NCBI GenBank assembly: GCA_023374045.1
Contig: CM041779.1
Location: 143,898,985 to 143,962,984, forward strand
Reading direction: 5' to 3'
DNA length: 64,000 bases
Source: Limonium bicolor
Taxonomy: Eukaryota; Streptophyta; Magnoliopsida; Caryophyllales; Plumbaginaceae
Shown: in pieces, positions 60,486-64,000 of the stretch
How positions within the stretch are numbered: the stretch's first letter is position 1
Layout of the letters: each line of letters opens with the position of its first letter
Notes under the pieces: model-generated
Databases searched by the model: none
Seen by the model: the letters and a program-made list of their open reading frames with translations, nothing else
What the model was told of the DNA's origin: nothing
Program-made: the position numbers and the translations under genes

Positions 60486-61209
60486 AATAATGATTCATTA
60501 TTTGTTTTAAAATTGGTATGTCAAGAATATATGATGAACCACATGAGTTAAAATACATCACATAAATAATAATAATGATACACCACAAAACAATAATGAT
60601 TTTATCGGTTCTAAAGTTTATTATCTAATTCACCACTTATTAGTTAATAAATCATAATATCAATTTTAATGAATCATAATATCAAAATTAGTGAATCATA
60701 TCTTTATTTTAGGGGGGTTGCTATTCGTAGTACAAATTACTAATCACCGTAGTACAAATTTTTTAAAAATCATTTTAACGTTGTAAAAATGTAACAAAGT
60801 GTGGGTGCGGCTTTTTTTCATTAATTGACATCCACTTGTGATTTAGTTAAAGAAGTTTACACTTGATGAATAGTGATTTTACTAAGTGCAGTACAAAAGT
60901 TTTTTGGCCAATCTATCCGGAATACATTGTAATGTGTTGGGGCGCCCGTTTTTGTTGAAGAAAATAAAAATTGATATCTGTAACAGTTTTTACAGTCATT
61001 TCATTTTTACTAGCATGTAGTACAAAGTTTTTTTCTATCAAAACTTTTCGTTGGATTGTATTATGGTGATATTTTTTCATTGAATATTGCAAATGGACAT
61101 TTGAAACAACTTTCATTGAATATCTTGAATCACAACTAAGTTACATAACATATTACAAGATGACATTTGATGTAAAGACATCTTTAGGGAAAAAACATAA
61201 TTGATATTA
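60486..61209. other. A/T-rich region right of the solo LTR
   Basis: No convincing gene. The word GTAGTACAAA occurs twice near 60730-60760 with TAGTACAAAG again at 61017. The 67-codon minus frames at 60913 and 61113 lack motifs, though the second overlaps the end of the repeat-protein gene in another frame. Confidence 0.4.
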
Positions 61210-61663
61210 TCAATCATCATTACTACCAACTGACTCATCACTCTCGCCTTCATATGAATTGGAGAGTGATTTGAGTTCCCACAAAATGAAACTGACATAC
61301 ACTTCATTGCTTGCAACTAACTCCATTGAAAAATCATTGTTGTCTTCATAAGATCAAGGAGTGATTCTACTTTCCACAGTATTGAACTCTCACCCCCACC
61401 CAGTCATTACTTCCAATAGATTCTTCTTGGTTGTGGAGTTCCTGATTGTGGAGTGATTCATTCTCCACCCTTGAAACTTCACTCTCTTCTGTATCGGAAA
61501 GGGATTTATGCTCCCATATGATAGTAGAAGTGTTTTTGGAATTTGACTGGTTGTGGAGTGATTCATTCTCCACCATTGAAACATCACTCTCTTTTGTATA
61601 GAAAAGGGATTCATGCTCCCATATGATATTAGAAGTGTTTTCAGAATTTGATGAATGACTCAT
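61210..61663 (-). CDS. Small acidic protein with 35-residue repeats, probably frameshifted
   Basis: From ATG 61663 the frame runs 98 codons to 61367. Two repeats of 35 residues (about 6-40 and 41-75) share N-T-S-x-I-I-W-E-H-x-S-L, then an acidic E-S-x-V-S stretch and V-E-N-E-S-L-H-N-Q. A degenerate third and fourth copy (I-L-W-E-L-K-S-L-S and E-S-V-G-S-N-D-D) lie in another frame down to a stop at 61210, so one frameshift near 61350 probably split the gene. A TATAAAAG box (minus strand, 61745-61752) sits about 80 bases before the ATG. No signal peptide or known domain. It could be a transposon-borne or orphan gene. Confidence 0.45.
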
Positions 61664-61900
61664 GATAATGTGAATGGGTTGTGAATTTGAAGGAGTTGGT
61701 GGTGTGGAAATATGAATTGTAAAAAATCAGTAGCAACTATACTCCTTTTATAGAGAAAGCACAAGCTCCAGATTTTTGCTTAAAACATTGTGTTTAGTGA
61801 CTGTGTCCTTACATGTATTCCCCATAAAATTGTGAAATGTCATTTCATACCTTGTATAGTCCTTACATGGTGGTTGTGTGTGATCATGTCTAATAGTGAC

Positions 61901-64000
61901 TGTAATACCCCAAATTTCTAAACTGCGATTAAGGCCTTACTTAACTTTAAACCTTGGGAAATCCTAACTTCTAAAGATGAAGAAGGTTCTAATTAGTTGG
62001 AAGTGCGTGGTGAACATTAGAAACTCTAGTTCCTGGAGTATCACCCGGTAAACCTTAGTTTTGCAGGATTCCTGAAATTCCCAAAAACTACTAAATTCCT
62101 TAGGAACTGAGAGTAGTAATCAACCTTAGGAAGAGTGTTAGATACTTTTGAGAGTGTTTTGAGGAAAGAAACAATCATATCTTTCTTCTTTTAATATAAG
62201 ACAATTTAGTTACATTTTTCAGTATTTAGTGGTTCTGGGCAAACGAGGCTTCGGAAGAGCTCAGAAGTGACCCGAGGAAATTCCTGAAACTAGATAACCC
62301 ACACTAGTATTAACATACCCACATATATAGTCTTAATACCCATGAAAAGCTCAAGCCAAACATGGCCTAAGGTGGTGGCCGAAAATATCAAGGAAAGGAG
62401 GAGAAAAATATCTCGGTTACTATTCACCACTATTCACACCTCCTTACTATTTGTAATGATGATCAAGGCAACTTGCTCCCTCCTTATCCATTCAAGGGCG
62501 GTTATGTATGGATGGTTAGGATTGGTTTTTGACACTTGGCACAAATCAATGGCGAAGGATAATTCTAGAACTAATGATTACAATTTTAAAGATAAGGATG
62601 AAATTTTAGTATAAAAGGGGGGGTGGAGGTCAGCCATGGTAGGTGAGCAAGGTGGCCATTCTTCTTCATCTACCTTGATTCTCCAAAGCTAGAAAACACC
62701 ATTGGAGCTTAGGCAACAGCACTCATCCATTGGAAACACAAATCTAAGGTAGTAATTAAGCTAAAATCAAGGAAAAAGGCAAGTTTAAGGAGTGGAAGCT
62801 AAACTCCAAGATGGGCGACTTGGTTGGTGGAGATTTTGAGTTCAAGCAACTTATAATCAAGGTAGAAGAACACCAAAATGGCTAGGAGAGGACAGGTAAC
62901 ATCTATGCACATCATTTTCACCTTTAAAGCTTATTTTCTTTCTTAAGTCATTCTATTTGGTTACCTACGAATCCTATCTCCTATTTTATTAAAATTTTTA
63001 CAGTAAACTAGGGATGAATATTTAGTGATTATCCTAGAAAATCAAGTCGAAATAAGGTTGGGAAGTAGGAAAACTCTACGGAACTTTGAAAATGGAGAAA
63101 ATGAGGTTTAAGCTTTAGGAATTGTTTAAATGTGTTTCCGACATGGATTTGAGCCGAAATTTTGAGGGTAGTCTGGAATAGTGAACATATGGTTATGGTT
63201 GAAAAATCAAGTCGAATGGAGTTATTTAAGTCGGTTGGACATGGCAAGGAAGCTAAAAATGAGAAAATGTGCTTTAAGCCTTTCTGAATGGTTGGATGAG
63301 TTTCCGAATTGATCTTGAGCTGAAATTTTGTGGAGATACTTGTGTTGTGGATCTAGGAGCATGGTTAAAATTGTAGGCCTAGACTCCTTTGGGAAGTTAT
63401 TTAAGGTGGTAAATAGTGATTTTGTTCAAAAATGAATTTTTAAGCTTTCTAAGGTGGTTTCTTGGAAATTGTTTGATTCCCTGGTTTATTGAAGCTTGAA
63501 TGGTATTTTTATGATGTTATTAAGGTTATTTTACAAGTGGGTGAGCTTGATGTGTGAACTACTACTTGTGTTGCTTGTGTTAAGCTTGTTTATGACATCT
63601 TACTCATGGTTTGTAAATGTGTTTAAGGATAACCTCTTGTGGTGGTGGTGGAAAGTATTGTGTGATGTTGATATCATGGTTATCCTAAGGCTATGCCTCT
63701 TGTGAGAGCCTTTAAGGCCAAGCCGATGTTCCGGCAACAATATAAGCTCCTACTAATGAATCGGAGCTGCCACTATGATCTACTCCTATTGGGCAGAAGT
63801 TTTCAATAGGGGGGTGTGCACACTTAAGGACATAGGGTGGGTGGTGGTGGTGGTGGACTTCATTTGGAAATATCTTGTATATGATATTAATTATCTCTTG
63901 ATAATTCTTGGTACAGGTAAACGGTGTGTGATCTACTCTGATTTATTATGATTGTTAATATTTGTTGGAAACAAAGGTTTTAAAGAGAAAATAAGTTTTT
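61901..64000 (+). mobile_element. 5' part of an LTR, cut by the window end
   Basis: It begins TGTAATACCCCAAATTTC, matching in form the LTR starts of the LARD and solo LTR families (TG, then a TACCCC word). 2100 bp are visible with no real ORF. It has a TATA box at 62610 and, near the end, the word CTACTCTGATTT that also occurs at 11631 in the LARD LTR. No inner boundary or primer site is visible. Confidence 0.6.
62610..62617 (+). promoter_or_regulatory. TATA box in the terminal LTR
   Basis: TATAAAAG is followed by a G run and then mixed sequence; it is about 710 bp from the LTR start, a plausible U3/R boundary region. Confidence 0.5.

Overview
This is nuclear DNA of a flowering plant, most likely a eudicot. 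It contains intron-rich genes with GT-AG splice sites, nested LTR retrotransposons with tRNA-matched primer sites, and plant-type hAT, Stowaway, Harbinger and TRIM elements. Only about 15 kb (roughly 31.4-51 kb) is gene-bearing; the rest is transposon stack.

Layout. Bases 1-29352 are one nested retrotransposon stack. The oldest layer is a LARD-like element: LTRs of about 4.46 kb, an initiator-Met tRNA primer site and a 5.2 kb non-coding interior. Its 5' LTR (only 3133-3752 visible) is broken by a reverse-oriented LTR of a related family (1-3132). Its 3' LTR (8979-13354 plus 29266-29352) is broken by a 15.9 kb Athila/Tat-type Ty3-gypsy element (13355-29260, target duplication ACCCT, tRNA-Asp primer site). 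That element carries a decayed gag-pol, a separate downstream ORF and, in its 3' spacer, another solo LTR (22002-23952, duplication CTTAC). Right of the stack lie a decayed RNase H-like domain split by a TRIM (duplication GTAGG) and a 745 bp hAT-type element.

The host genes are: (1) a five-exon peroxisomal short-chain dehydrogenase (SDRB / 2,4-dienoyl-CoA reductase type) at 32174-36033 (+), ending in Ser-Lys-Leu; (2) on the opposite strand, convergent with it, a small secreted-peptide precursor with six CLE-like motifs (36417-37116), the most interesting item in the window; (3) a ten-exon acyl-activating enzyme matching plant o-succinylbenzoate-CoA ligase (AAE14, phylloquinone pathway) at 46552-50869 (+), with two mutually compensating frameshifts in exon 8. 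A 1.3 kb and a 5.6 kb hAT-type element separate genes 2 and 3; the larger carries a Stowaway MITE and a Harbinger-like element with a duplicated end.

From 51 kb to the end the window is again repeats: a reverse TRIM, an LTR remnant containing an inverted copy of its own 5' end, a long hairpin, a 5.5 kb reverse solo LTR (duplication AAAAC) holding a tRNA-like Pol III box pair and diverged tandem repeats, a small repeat-protein gene on the minus strand, and the start of another LTR running off the window.

Limits: all calls come from reading the sequence. Family names rest on motif recognition, not searches, and percent identities were not computed.
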